From assembly GCF_018861735.1 (NCBI RefSeq), contig NZ_JAHLEB010000004.1:1-64000 (forward strand): a DNA stretch of 64,000 nt. Reading direction: 5' to 3'. Both the position numbers and the translations under genes were made by a program. The notes beneath the pieces are model-generated. The model saw only the letters and a list, made by a program, of their open reading frames with translations. It was not told the origin of the DNA and made no database searches. This stretch comes from Clostridium lacusfryxellense. GTDB taxonomy: Bacteria; Bacillota; Clostridia; Clostridiales; Clostridiaceae. This document shows, one piece after another, positions 33,111 to 41,233 of this stretch. Each line of letters opens with the position of its first letter. The first letter of the stretch is position 1.

Positions 33111-34384
33111 AGGTAATTATAATTGGTGGTGGGTGGTCTGGCTGCAGTGCAGCAATTACAGCAAAAAAAGCAGGGGCTCAGGTAGCATTATATGAAAAAA
33201 CTGATATGCTTTTAGGACTTGGAAATGCAGGTGGTATAATGAGAAATAATGGAAGATATACTGCGGCAGAAGAATTAATAGCACTAGGGGCTGGTGATTT
33301 AATACATGTGACTGATGCTAACAGTAGACATAAAAACATTGAATTCCCTGCGCATAAAAATGCTTGGCTTTACGATGTGAATAAAATAGAACCAGCAGTT
33401 GTAAAATGTTTGAAAGACATGGATATTGAATTAAATATGACAACAAGAGTAGTAGATGTTGAGAAAGATGGAAATACAATAAAGGGAATATATTTGTCAG
33501 ATGGTAAATATGTAGAAGCAGATTTATTTATAGAGACCACAGGGTCAACTGGTCCAATGGGTAATTGCTTAAAATATGGAAATGGTTGTTCGATGTGTGT
33601 TTTAAGGTGCCCAGCTTTTGGACCCAGAGTAAGCATAAGTTACAGAGCAGGGGTTGAAGACTTAAAAGGGGAAAGAGAAGAAGACGTGTATGGAGCGTTT
33701 AGCGGCTCTTGTAAATTAGCTAAGACTTCTTTAGGAGAAGATGTAAAGAAGAAACTTGAAGAAACAGGAGTAGTTATTTTAAAAGTGCCCGAGGAAGATG
33801 TAAATCTAGATAAACTTAAAGTAAAAGTATGTCAGCAATATGCACTAAAAGAGTTTGCAGAGAATATGATTTTATTAGATACAGGGGATGCTAAACTAAT
33901 GACTTCTTATTACCCCTTAGATAAGTTAAGGAAAATAAAAGGTCTTGAAAACGCAAAATATATAGATCCAATTGCAGGGGGCAAAGGAAACTCTATAAGA
34001 TATTTATCAGTAGCGCCAAGGACAAACAGTATGAAGGTAGTAGGACTTGATAATTTATTTTGTGCAGGTGAGAAGTCGGGACTATTTGTTGGGCATACAG
34101 AGGCCATGGTGACAGGTGCACTAGCAGGTCACAATGCAATAAGAAATTATTTGGGAATGCCACTTTTAATATTACCAAGATCGCTTGCTGTAGGAGATAT
34201 AATAGCTTATGCAAATGAAAAAATGCAATCCAAAGAAGGAAGAAGAAATAGGTATACATTTGCAGGAGCAGAGTATTTTAAAAGAATGCAGGAACTTGGG
34301 CTTTTCTCTTTGGATGGAGATGAAATAAAGAAAAGAGTTGAGAAAGTAAATTTGACGGATATATTTAGTGAAAAGCTTATATAA
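33107..34384 (+). CDS. FAD-dependent oxidoreductase with cysteine-rich motif
   Basis: A 425-residue flavoprotein with an N-terminal Rossmann motif (VIIIGGGWSGCSAAITA). CSMCVLRCPAFGPRV (about 164-178) may coordinate a metal or take part in redox chemistry. The C-terminal FCAGEKSGLFVGHTEAMVTGALAGHNA resembles GidA/TrmFO-type FAD proteins. It starts with TTG at 33107, overlapping the stop of the split gene, six bases after GGGAGGAG. The pair forms one operon, so the element likely silences both. The substrate is unknown. Confidence 0.85.
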   Translation: MKVIIIGGGWSGCSAAITAKKAGAQVALYEKTDMLLGLGNAGGIMRNNGRYTAAEELIALGAGDLIHVTDANSRHKNIEFPAHKNAWLYDVNKIEPAVVKCLKDMDIELNMTTRVVDVEKDGNTIKGIYLSDGKYVEADLFIETTGSTGPMGNCLKYGNGCSMCVLRCPAFGPRVSISYRAGVEDLKGEREEDVYGAFSGSCKLAKTSLGEDVKKKLEETGVVILKVPEEDVNLDKLKVKVCQQYALKEFAENMILLDTGDAKLMTSYYPLDKLRKIKGLENAKYIDPIAGGKGNSIRYLSVAPRTNSMKVVGLDNLFCAGEKSGLFVGHTEAMVTGALAGHNAIRNYLGMPLLILPRSLAVGDIIAYANEKMQSKEGRRNRYTFAGAEYFKRMQELGLFSLDGDEIKKRVEKVNLTDIFSEKLI

Positions 34385-34412
34385 AAATAGATAGTATAAA
34401 TTATAAAAAATG

Positions 34413-34466
34413 ACGTTATAAGATTAATGTAATATGTGCATTAATCTTACAATATCGTTTTTTTTA
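34413..34466 (+). terminator. Terminator of the redox operon
   Basis: AAGATTAATG (34420-34429) pairs with CATTAATCTT (34439-34448), with partial outer pairing, followed by eight T residues. Confidence 0.8.
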
Positions 34467-34587
34467 TTTGCTATGTTGACTTGGATATAAACGTAACGTA
34501 ATAATAGAAAAAATTCAGAGTGTATGTCATGATTTCATTAAAAAATAGAATTTTTCAGGTACTTGTATATTTTGTTTTGAAATACTA

Positions 34588-34616
34588 TTGACAAATCAAT
34601 TCATAAAATGTATTAT
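34588..34616 (+). promoter_or_regulatory. Sigma-A promoter of the LacI-type regulator
   Basis: TTGACA (34588-34593), 17 bp, TATTAT (34611-34616). A start near 34623 precedes the palindromic operator. Confidence 0.75.
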
Positions 34617-34627
34617 TTTACTAAGGT

Positions 34628-34643
34628 ATGAAACGGGTTTCAT
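34628..34643. promoter_or_regulatory. Palindromic LacI-type operator
   Basis: ATGAAAC-GG-GTTTCAT is a 16-bp dyad just downstream of the predicted start, in the right place for autorepression. It also resembles cre-like LacI-family sites. Confidence 0.65.
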
Positions 34644-34677
34644 AATTATTTTACAAAATCGAAAGGAAATAAATAAT

Positions 34678-35709
34678 ATGGTAAATAATGAAAGTCTAAA
34701 GAAGGATATAACAATTTATGATATAGCAAAAGAAGCCAATGTTTCGCCTGCAACAGTTTCAAGAGTTTTGACAGGTAGTGCTAAAGTAAATGAAGATAAA
34801 AAACAAAGAGTGCTAGAAATAATTAAAATACACAACTTTCAACCTAATGAAGTGGCAAGAAGTTTATTTAAGAAAAGGTCGATGATGATAGGGTTTATTT
34901 TGCCGGATATAACGAATCCTTTTTTTTCAACAATTTTTTTAGAAGCTGAGAAAGTCGCTTTAGAATTCGGATATTCAATGATTTTATGCAATTCTATGGA
35001 TAACTCTAAAGTTGAAGCACTACACGTAAAAACTTTATCAGAAAAACATGTTGATGCAGTAATTTTTATGGGTCATAGAGTGAATGCTATAAAAACAATT
35101 ATAAACTATGAATCAGATTTACAAAGACTTGCTAATAAAATACCGGTTGTGATTGTAAATGGTAAGATGACTGGAGTAGATTGTTACAAAATTGTTACTG
35201 ATGAAGAAGATGGCATAATTAAGTTAGTAGATTATTTAGTGGGACTTGGGCATATGGATATTGCTATTTTAGGAGGCATAACAAACTCAACTTCAACCTC
35301 GATAAAGCATAAGGCATATATAAAAGCTTTAAAAAAACATGGGATAAAAGTGGACAAAACTTTTATGATTTATGATGGGTTTTCTATTGAAAGTGGTGTT
35401 AAAGCAATGGAGAAACTTCTTAAAGGGAAAAAAGTTCCTACAGCGATTATTGGTATAAATGATTTAGTAGCAATAGGAGCAATTAGGGCTATAAAGTTAG
35501 TGGGCCTTGAGGTTCCAAAGAATATTTCAGTGACGGGTTTTGATGGAACATATATCTCGGAGTTAGTTAGCCCGCAACTTACAACAGTATATCAAAATTA
35601 TGAGGACATTGGTAAAGAAGCAGTAAATACCATAATTAATATAATTAAAAAGATAGAAACACCTAAAAATAAGATAATTAAAACAAGTCTTATAGTAAGA
35701 GAATCTTGA
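34678..35709 (+). CDS. LacI-family transcriptional regulator
   Basis: A 343-residue repressor. The N-terminal helix-turn-helix with hinge reads TIYDIAKEANVSPATVSRVLTG, followed by a periplasmic-binding-protein-like ligand domain (IGFILPDITNPFFSTI ... AILGG, VTGFDGTYISELVSPQLTTV). The ATG at 34678 follows AAAGGAA; the longer frame from 34588 begins inside the promoter and was rejected. No sugar transport or catabolic genes lie nearby, so the ligand is unknown. The next frame overlaps its stop by four bases. Confidence 0.92.
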   Translation: MVNNESLKKDITIYDIAKEANVSPATVSRVLTGSAKVNEDKKQRVLEIIKIHNFQPNEVARSLFKKRSMMIGFILPDITNPFFSTIFLEAEKVALEFGYSMILCNSMDNSKVEALHVKTLSEKHVDAVIFMGHRVNAIKTIINYESDLQRLANKIPVVIVNGKMTGVDCYKIVTDEEDGIIKLVDYLVGLGHMDIAILGGITNSTSTSIKHKAYIKALKKHGIKVDKTFMIYDGFSIESGVKAMEKLLKGKKVPTAIIGINDLVAIGAIRAIKLVGLEVPKNISVTGFDGTYISELVSPQLTTVYQNYEDIGKEAVNTIINIIKKIETPKNKIIKTSLIVRES

Positions 35710-36080
35710 AAACCAATCGAATATTAGATACTGCGGAGGGTGCTTTTTCTGCACCAGCAAGTGAGGGAGTGGAATATATCTTTAAAGATAAGATATTTTA
35801 TGGGTTCAGTGGGAATGTTACTGGAATTGTTGATTATAATGGAGACCGAAAGGCTGAGATTATTACACCAGAGCCAAATACAAACCTCATATATTCACGT
35901 ACAATTATACCAACATTAACATCTAGAATTAATAAAGGAAAACATGTTCTAATTTCTGCTATAGTTGGTGCTGTAAATGTTGGAAAAAATTTCAACTGTG
36001 ATCAAATACCTATTATAAAAATTCAGGAAAGCTATATTAGTGTCTTGTTTAATGGAGAAAATATATTAATAAATTTATAA
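35706..36080 (+). CDS. Unknown 124-residue protein coupled to the LacI-type regulator
   Basis: Not recognised. It is soluble, beta-rich in appearance, with TAEGAFSAPASEGVEYIF near the start and a long segment rich in Ile and Val. The start is TTG at 35706, overlapping the regulator stop codon (TTGA), with only a poor AAGAGAA upstream, so expression may depend on coupling. A PTS IIA-like fold was considered but key residues were not evident. Regulator and this protein may form a functional pair. Confidence 0.5.
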   Translation: MKTNRILDTAEGAFSAPASEGVEYIFKDKIFYGFSGNVTGIVDYNGDRKAEIITPEPNTNLIYSRTIIPTLTSRINKGKHVLISAIVGAVNVGKNFNCDQIPIIKIQESYISVLFNGENILINL

Positions 36081-36144
36081 TTAATCCTGCTAAACTTATA
36101 TAATTTAGTGGTATATATTAGAAACTAATAGACATAATATATTT

Positions 36145-36567
36145 ATGTGGAAAAAATTTGTTATATATGGATGTTTAGGCCTCTTAGCGGAGGTTTTGTG
36201 GACCGGACTTGGATCAATGCTTAAGGGTGATGTGCTTCTCAGAGGCACAACTTGTATCTGGATGTTCCCTATATATGGTCTTGCTATATTTCTTGAACCT
36301 GTGCATTATAGGATAAAACATCTTCCGCTTATTGTGAGGGGAGGAACATATATGGTTCTTATATTTGCAGTAGAATTAGTTAGCGGACTACTGCTTAGAT
36401 TAGTTTTAGGTGAGTGCCCATGGAACTATGTAAATAGAACGCTGTCAATATTCGGGATAATTACATTGAGTTATGCACCGGTTTGGTTTGCATATGGAAT
36501 TATGCTCGAGCAAGTACATGATATTATAATGCGCATTGAAAGAAGCATTAGTAGTAATGCTAATTAA
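36145..36567 (+). CDS. Putative membrane protein, ABC-transporter type IV-like (PF06541)
   Basis: A 140-residue protein with about four membrane segments, including YGCLGLLAEVLWTGLGSML and TCIWMFPIYGLAIFLEPVH. The pattern resembles the PF06541 CmpB-like family, whose function is poorly known. No convincing ribosome binding site lies before the ATG at 36145, so the start is uncertain. It shares a convergent terminator with the MarR-type gene. Confidence 0.65.
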   Translation: MWKKFVIYGCLGLLAEVLWTGLGSMLKGDVLLRGTTCIWMFPIYGLAIFLEPVHYRIKHLPLIVRGGTYMVLIFAVELVSGLLLRLVLGECPWNYVNRTLSIFGIITLSYAPVWFAYGIMLEQVHDIIMRIERSISSNAN

Positions 36568-36599
36568 GTTAAATTAGATATTTAAAATTAAAAAAATGA

Positions 36600-36652
36600 T
36601 GTTGTAAGAGAAATGTTAAATATACATTAAACTTACAACATTATTTTTATTT
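36600..36652. terminator. Bidirectional terminator between membrane protein and OhrR-like genes
   Basis: GATGTTGTAAG pairs with CTTACAACATT, followed by TTTTTATTTGCTAT. The tail is nearly the same as that of the terminator near 34460, suggesting related sequences. Confidence 0.75.
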
Positions 36653-37093
36653 GCTATTATCACTAGGAGTTAAACTTAATAACAGTGAGCTAATATTCTC
36701 TTTCAAAACTACGGCGCTTTCAAGTGAAAGTCCAGTGCAACAAAAAAGTTTATTTGGTATTTCAATAGCCATTTTTTTTAATTCAATTCCATTTGGAGTT
36801 AAACTAACGTATACATTTCGTTCATCAACAGTATCACGAACTCTTGTCACAAGATTCATGGCTTCTAGTTTTTTTAGTAATGGGGTTAAAGTACCAGAAT
36901 CAAGATGCAATTTTTTTCCCATGCTTTTTACAGTGATATTATCTTTTTCCCATAATACTAATAGAGAAATATATTGAGTGTAGGTTATTCCTAATTTATC
37001 TAAGAATGGTTTATATAATTTTGTTATTTCACGAGAACAAGCATATAGTGCAAAACATAATTGGTTATCTAATTTGAGAGCCTCATAATTCAT
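36647..37093 (-). CDS. ohrR: MarR-family regulator of the OhrR type
   Basis: A 148-residue winged-helix regulator. LDNQLCFALYACSREITKLY contains the N-terminal cysteine at the position of the redox-sensing Cys of OhrR, and the wing HLDSGTLTPLLKKLEAMNLVTRVRD is typical. OhrR represses ohr, a peroxiredoxin-like gene for organic hydroperoxide resistance, but no ohr lies in the window. AAGGAAG precedes the ATG. Assignment to OhrR rather than another MarR rests mainly on the Cys. Confidence 0.8.
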   Translation of the reverse strand: MNYEALKLDNQLCFALYACSREITKLYKPFLDKLGITYTQYISLLVLWEKDNITVKSMGKKLHLDSGTLTPLLKKLEAMNLVTRVRDTVDERNVYVSLTPNGIELKKMAIEIPNKLFCCTGLSLESAVVLKENISSLLLSLTPSDNSK

Positions 37094-37336
37094 GGAGTAA
37101 CACTTCCTTTATTTTAAAGTATAATTTTTTTTCAATTAATTTAACTGGATGATTACTAATTAAATGATATTAAATTAAATTGAACACAACTAATTTTATC
37201 ATGCTAAGATAAAAATGGCAAGCAATCATTTGACAATTAAAAAAAATGAAACATATGTATAATAATATCCCAATTATCACAATATAATCAATGTAATAAA
37301 TGGGATTTTATTCGAGACTAATTATTAAGCTATGAT

Positions 37337-37522
37337 TTAAAAATAAATATAAAGTATTCTGTAAGTATAATAAAGTAATATCATTGCAAGACAACCTACT
37401 ACAATCCAAAATACAACTAACTTATAATTCGACTTTTTAGGTTTAGGCGTGAATATATCAACAATGTTATTAAGTGGTTCATTAATTTCTTCATGTATTA
37501 TTTTTTTTAATTCTTTATCCAT
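37337..37522 (-). CDS. Small single-pass membrane protein
   Basis: A 61-residue protein with a charged cytoplasmic N-terminal part (MDKELKKIIHEEINEPL) and one C-terminal membrane helix (LVVFWIVVGCLAMILLYYTY). The ATG at 37522 follows GAGGTG; the longer frame starts in that site. Not recognised. The intergenic stretch 37094-37336 holds AT-rich DNA with the OhrR-like promoter region and no clear other feature. Confidence 0.55.
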   Translation of the reverse strand: MDKELKKIIHEEINEPLNNIVDIFTPKPKKSNYKLVVFWIVVGCLAMILLYYTYRILYIYF

Positions 37523-37613
37523 TTTATACACCTCATTAAATACTTATTTATATTACATATATATATTATTTATATGTGAATGAATATTACCAAAAAAAAG
37601 ATTAAGTGCTTAT

Positions 37614-37643
37614 TTGATGTTTAATAAATATTTTAGGTATAAT
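37614..37643 (+). promoter_or_regulatory. Sigma-A promoter for the tiny-gene cluster
   Basis: TTGATG (37614-37619), 18 bp, TATAAT (37638-37643). Confidence 0.55.
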
Positions 37644-37710
37644 AAATATTATATGGAGAGAAAATAGAGATGTAAAGTTAACATAATTTAAATTGAAGGG
37701 AGTTTTAAAT

Positions 37711-37854
37711 ATGCCTGATCATCAACATGTTGGAGGGAGCAAAAACAGTAACATTAATATTAAACGTGACAATATAAGTAGTCCTAAAAAAAGTAAAGGG
37801 GCTAAAGAAAAACCACCTTTGTATAAAAATTTTAATGGAGAAACTCTTGATTAG
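37711..37854 (+). CDS. Tiny hydrophilic protein, 47 residues
   Basis: Starts MPDHQHVGGSKNSNI and is rich in Lys, Asn and Ser, with no hydrophobic core; probably disordered. GAAGGGAG lies before the ATG, and a promoter lies upstream. A small CATAAATT/AATTTATG hairpin follows. Not recognised. It may be a small spore or nucleic-acid-binding protein, judging only by composition. Confidence 0.6.
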   Translation: MPDHQHVGGSKNSNINIKRDNISSPKKSKGAKEKPPLYKNFNGETLD

Positions 37855-37941
37855 GTTAAAACATAAATTAATAATTTATGACAAGCGAAAATTAGAACAA
37901 ATCGAATCATAAGGAAATCCGTTTTTTAAGGAGGTTATGAC

Positions 37942-38052
37942 ATGCAAAAGGGCAAGAAAAGTGAAGTTAATAAACAGCAAGTTAATATTGGGACTAAAAG
38001 AACAGAGCGTAGTGATAAACAAAGGAAAGTGGAAAAAGAAAAAAGAAATTAA
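37942..38052 (+). CDS. Tiny very basic protein, 36 residues
   Basis: Starts MQKGKKSEVNKQQVN and ends RKVEKEKRN; about a third of the residues are Lys or Arg. AAGGAGG is perfectly placed, which argues for a real gene despite the length. It lies between two other tiny genes on the same strand. Nucleic-acid binding is possible from charge alone. Confidence 0.55.
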   Translation: MQKGKKSEVNKQQVNIGTKRTERSDKQRKVEKEKRN

Positions 38053-38097
38053 ATTAATTTTTGATATACATTTTTAAATAGAAAGGAGCATGAGTTT

Positions 38098-38292
38098 ATG
38101 GTAAATGAGGGAGATAACTCTATAGATGAAAGTTATAAGATAATGAAATTTGAACGTGATATAGATAAACTTACTGGTCAAGAAATTGGGAAAATAGAAG
38201 TTAAAGCATTGGATGGCCGTAGGCAGTTTATAACCATTGATGATAATGCTGCTGATGAAATAGAAAAGTCTTTATTCAAATATTTAAAATAA
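38098..38292 (+). CDS. Small hypothetical protein, 64 residues
   Basis: An acidic soluble protein (MVNEGDNSIDESYKIMKF ... IEVKALDGRRQFITIDD). AAAGGAGCA lies before the ATG. It is the third of a row of tiny genes and is followed by a terminator. Not recognised. Confidence 0.65.
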   Translation: MVNEGDNSIDESYKIMKFERDIDKLTGQEIGKIEVKALDGRRQFITIDDNAADEIEKSLFKYLK

Positions 38293-38358
38293 TAGATAGT
38301 ATTGAGTAGGACTAGTTATGTAGTATACAGAACAATATGAGATTTTAGTGATGAGGAC

Positions 38359-38412
38359 AAGAATAGGGTATGCTTGAAACAATGAGTATATCTTATTCTT
38401 TTCTATTATTAT
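38359..38412 (+). terminator. Terminator of the tiny-gene cluster
   Basis: A 15-bp stem with three G-U pairs (38359-38373 with 38386-38400) is followed by TTCTATTATTAT. Confidence 0.6.
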
Positions 38413-38518
38413 CGGATAAGTTTAAATAAGAGTTTTAATTGTTAAGAATGTATTGTAGAATAGAATTTGTTTGTTGCGCACAACTAATGTTTTTTAAAAA
38501 AAATAAACTTGGTCAAAA

Positions 38519-38546
38519 TTGTTGTTGCAATCATAAGATATATAAT
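38519..38546 (+). promoter_or_regulatory. Sigma-A promoter of the asparaginase gene
   Basis: TTGTTG (38519-38524), 16 bp, TATAAT (38541-38546). The rest of 38413-38518 shows no other recognisable feature. Confidence 0.5.
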
Positions 38547-38588
38547 TGATTATTGGATATTAAGACTAATGATTTTGGAGGGATTTAA

Positions 38589-39587
38589 ATGAAAAAAGTT
38601 GTGGTTATATTTAACGGTGGCACAATTTCTATGAGCGTTGATCCAAGAATAAGCGCTGCAGTTCCAACGTTGAGTGGTGAGGAAATGATGTCTATGGTTA
38701 CGGGGATTGAAAATTATGCACAAATCGAATCATACACTTTTTCAAATTTACCTGGCCCTCACGTAACACCCGAGGTAATGATGGATTTATCTAAATATGT
38801 ACAAAGCTTCTTAAGTAGGGATGATATATGTGGGGTTGTAGTGACTCATGGCACCGATACGCTTGAGGAAACAGCATATTTGCTACACCTTACAATCGAT
38901 AATCCAAAACCTGTTATTGTTACAGGATCAATGAGAAATAGTTCGGAACTTGGGTATGATGGCCCAGCAAATTTATCGGCTGCTATTTGCACTGCTATAT
39001 CAGAAGAGGCACGTAACAGAGGGGTATTAGTATGTTTAAATGATGAGCTTAATTGTGCAGGGGAGGTCACTAAATCACATTCTATGAGTTTAAATACTTT
39101 CCAGAGCCCAGAGTTTGGTCCAATAGGAATTATTGATAATAATGAAGCCATATTTTACAGGGATAGTTTAAAAAAAGATTATATAATAACAGATAAAGTA
39201 GAAAATAAAGTAGATTTAATAAAAGCTTGTGCAGGAATGGACTCTAAATTAATTGATTTTTGTGTTATGAATGGCGCTAGAGGCCTTGTTATAGAAGCTA
39301 TGGGAAGGGGTAATATACCGCCTGAAATGGCAGAGGGTGTAAAGGCAGCTATAGATAAGGGCGTTGTGGTAGTAATTGTATCTAGATGTTACAAAGGAAG
39401 GGTATTAGATTCTTATGGCTACCCAGGTGGTGGAAAAGAACTTAGGAATGCTGGAGTGATTTTTGGAGATAGCCTGCCAGGTCAAAAGGCTAGAATTAAA
39501 CTTATGCTTGCACTTGCTAGCACATCTGATAGGGATAAAATTCAAGATATATTTGAAAGTGGTAGTTACAAAAGCCGAATTTTATAA
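38589..39587 (+). CDS. Asparaginase family amidohydrolase
   Basis: Probably hydrolyses L-asparagine to aspartate and ammonia. The 332-residue protein has the catalytic motifs FNGGTISM (first Thr) and VVTHGTDTLEETAYLL (Thr-Asp pair) and the lysine in GEVTKSHSMSLN. No signal peptide, so cytoplasmic. It is followed by a terminator-like hairpin and a purine permease, with no obvious functional link. Confidence 0.93.
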   Translation: MKKVVVIFNGGTISMSVDPRISAAVPTLSGEEMMSMVTGIENYAQIESYTFSNLPGPHVTPEVMMDLSKYVQSFLSRDDICGVVVTHGTDTLEETAYLLHLTIDNPKPVIVTGSMRNSSELGYDGPANLSAAICTAISEEARNRGVLVCLNDELNCAGEVTKSHSMSLNTFQSPEFGPIGIIDNNEAIFYRDSLKKDYIITDKVENKVDLIKACAGMDSKLIDFCVMNGARGLVIEAMGRGNIPPEMAEGVKAAIDKGVVVVIVSRCYKGRVLDSYGYPGGGKELRNAGVIFGDSLPGQKARIKLMLALASTSDRDKIQDIFESGSYKSRIL

Positions 39588-39617
39588 TAATATTGTGTTT
39601 AAATATTCGTGATGGTA

Positions 39618-39646
39618 TTGACGGATATGTATATTATTGATAATAT
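39618..39646 (+). promoter_or_regulatory. Sigma-A promoter upstream of the purine permease
   Basis: TTGACG (39618-39623), 17 bp, TAATAT (39641-39646). The predicted start, near 39653, lies before the hairpin at 39669. Confidence 0.6.
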
Positions 39647-39668
39647 TATTTGTAAAAACAAAATTTTA

Positions 39669-39702
39669 TCTATAGGTTCAATTAACCTATTAGAATTTTT
39701 TT
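39669..39702 (+). terminator. Terminator after asparaginase or attenuator of the permease
   Basis: TCTATAGGTT (39669-39678) pairs with AACCTATTAGA (39684-39694, one bulge), followed by seven T residues. It lies downstream of the permease promoter, so it could attenuate that gene as well as end the asparaginase transcript. Confidence 0.7.
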
Positions 39703-39732
39703 GTATTGAAAACATAATGGAGGTAAAACTAA

Positions 39733-41094
39733 ATGGAATACTTTAAGCTAAAAGAAAATGGAAGTGACGTGAAAAAAGAAGTTATAGGTGGAATAACTAC
39801 ATTTTTAACCATGGCATACATTATTGCAGTTAATGCGAACATATTAGGGGATCCAGGGGTAGGAATGCCAGCACCAGCTATAGTAACAGTAACTTGTTTA
39901 ACTGCGGCATTCGCTACAATATTTATGGGCTTATATGCTAATTTACCTTTTGCTTTAGCATCAGGGATGGGTTTAAATGCATACTTTGCGTACACTGTTG
40001 TAATTGGAATGAAAATACCATGGCAAGTAGCATTAGCTGCTGTCTTTGTAGAAGGAATTATTTTTATTATATTATCATTAACCAATGTACGTGAAGCTGT
40101 TGTTAACGCTATACCAACAACACTAAAATTGGCGGTTACAGCAGGTATTGGACTTTTTATTGCATTTATTGGTTTTGTAGATTCTGGAATTGTAGTTAGT
40201 AATGATGCAACAAAGGTAGCTATGGGGAACTTCACAAGTCCTACAGTATTAATAACTGTTGTAGGCGTAATTATAATTGTAGTGTTATCAAAGAAAAACG
40301 TTAAGGGAGCCATATTATGGGGAATAGTTGCAAGTACATTACTAGCATGGCTATTTGCAATTATATCACCAGAAGTAGCTGCAACTTATAAAATAGGGAC
40401 TCCTCAAGGCATATTTAAATTTGAGTCAATAAAACCAATTGCAGGTAAATTAGATTTTTCATACCTTACTAGTTGGGACACTGTATGGAAATTTATAGTA
40501 ATAGTTTTAACATTTTTATTTGTTGATTTTTTTGACACTATAGGAACTTTAGTAGGCGTTGCATCAAAGGTTGGATTGGTTGATAAAGATGGTAAGGTGA
40601 AAAATGCTGGACGTGCACTACTAGTAGATGCCGTTGCTACTACATTGGGAGCTTTCCTTGGTACTTCAACAGTAACAACATATGTAGAAAGCTCAGCTGG
40701 TGTTGCACAAGGAGCTAGGACTGGACTTGCGTCAGTTGTTACAGGAATATTATTTTTAGTAGCAATGTTCTTTTCGCCTTTGTTTATTGCAATACCAACA
40801 TGTGCAACTGCACCTGCTCTAATAATTGTGGGATTCTTTATGATGGAAAACATAGTTAAAATAGATTTCAGTGATTTTACAGAGGGCGTACCTGCTTTCT
40901 TAACAATTGCACTAATGCCTTTAACTTATAGCATTGGGGATGGATTAACAATAGGAATTCTTTCTTATGCTGTTTTAAACTTAGTGAGTAATCTATTTAC
41001 TAAGGATGCGAGTAAAAGAAAGAAAGTTTCAGTTGTAGTGTATATTTTAGCAGTATTATTTATTATTAAATTAGTTGTTACAGGTTTACAATAA
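39733..41094 (+). CDS. NCS2-family purine permease (AzgA/PbuG type)
   Basis: A 453-residue membrane transporter with about 12-14 hydrophobic segments. The N-terminal VKKEVIGGITTFLTMAYII and ALASGMGLNAYFAYTVV are the AzgA/PbuG signature for guanine/hypoxanthine uptake; FVDFFDTIGTLVGVASK is also conserved. GGAGG precedes the ATG. No purine riboswitch was recognised in its leader. Confidence 0.92.
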   Translation: MEYFKLKENGSDVKKEVIGGITTFLTMAYIIAVNANILGDPGVGMPAPAIVTVTCLTAAFATIFMGLYANLPFALASGMGLNAYFAYTVVIGMKIPWQVALAAVFVEGIIFIILSLTNVREAVVNAIPTTLKLAVTAGIGLFIAFIGFVDSGIVVSNDATKVAMGNFTSPTVLITVVGVIIIVVLSKKNVKGAILWGIVASTLLAWLFAIISPEVAATYKIGTPQGIFKFESIKPIAGKLDFSYLTSWDTVWKFIVIVLTFLFVDFFDTIGTLVGVASKVGLVDKDGKVKNAGRALLVDAVATTLGAFLGTSTVTTYVESSAGVAQGARTGLASVVTGILFLVAMFFSPLFIAIPTCATAPALIIVGFFMMENIVKIDFSDFTEGVPAFLTIALMPLTYSIGDGLTIGILSYAVLNLVSNLFTKDASKRKKVSVVVYILAVLFIIKLVVTGLQ

Positions 41095-41112
41095 CAATAA
41101 GAATATTAGGTA

Positions 41113-41159
41113 AATACTATAGCATGAGAGATCGACTCATATTGCTATAGTATTTTTTT
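41113..41159 (+). terminator. Terminator after the purine permease
   Basis: AATACTATAGCA (41113-41124) pairs with TGCTATAGTATT (41143-41154), followed by T7. Confidence 0.88.
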
Positions 41160-41233
41160 ATTGAAGTAATGCACTGTAACAAATTTAATATCACCAGAAT
41201 AAGATAATATAAAAATGTAAAAAGGGTGATATT

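Noticed and set aside
39653-39732. Purine riboswitch before the permease
   Set aside because: The leader is too short, and no conserved three-way-junction loop sequences were found.
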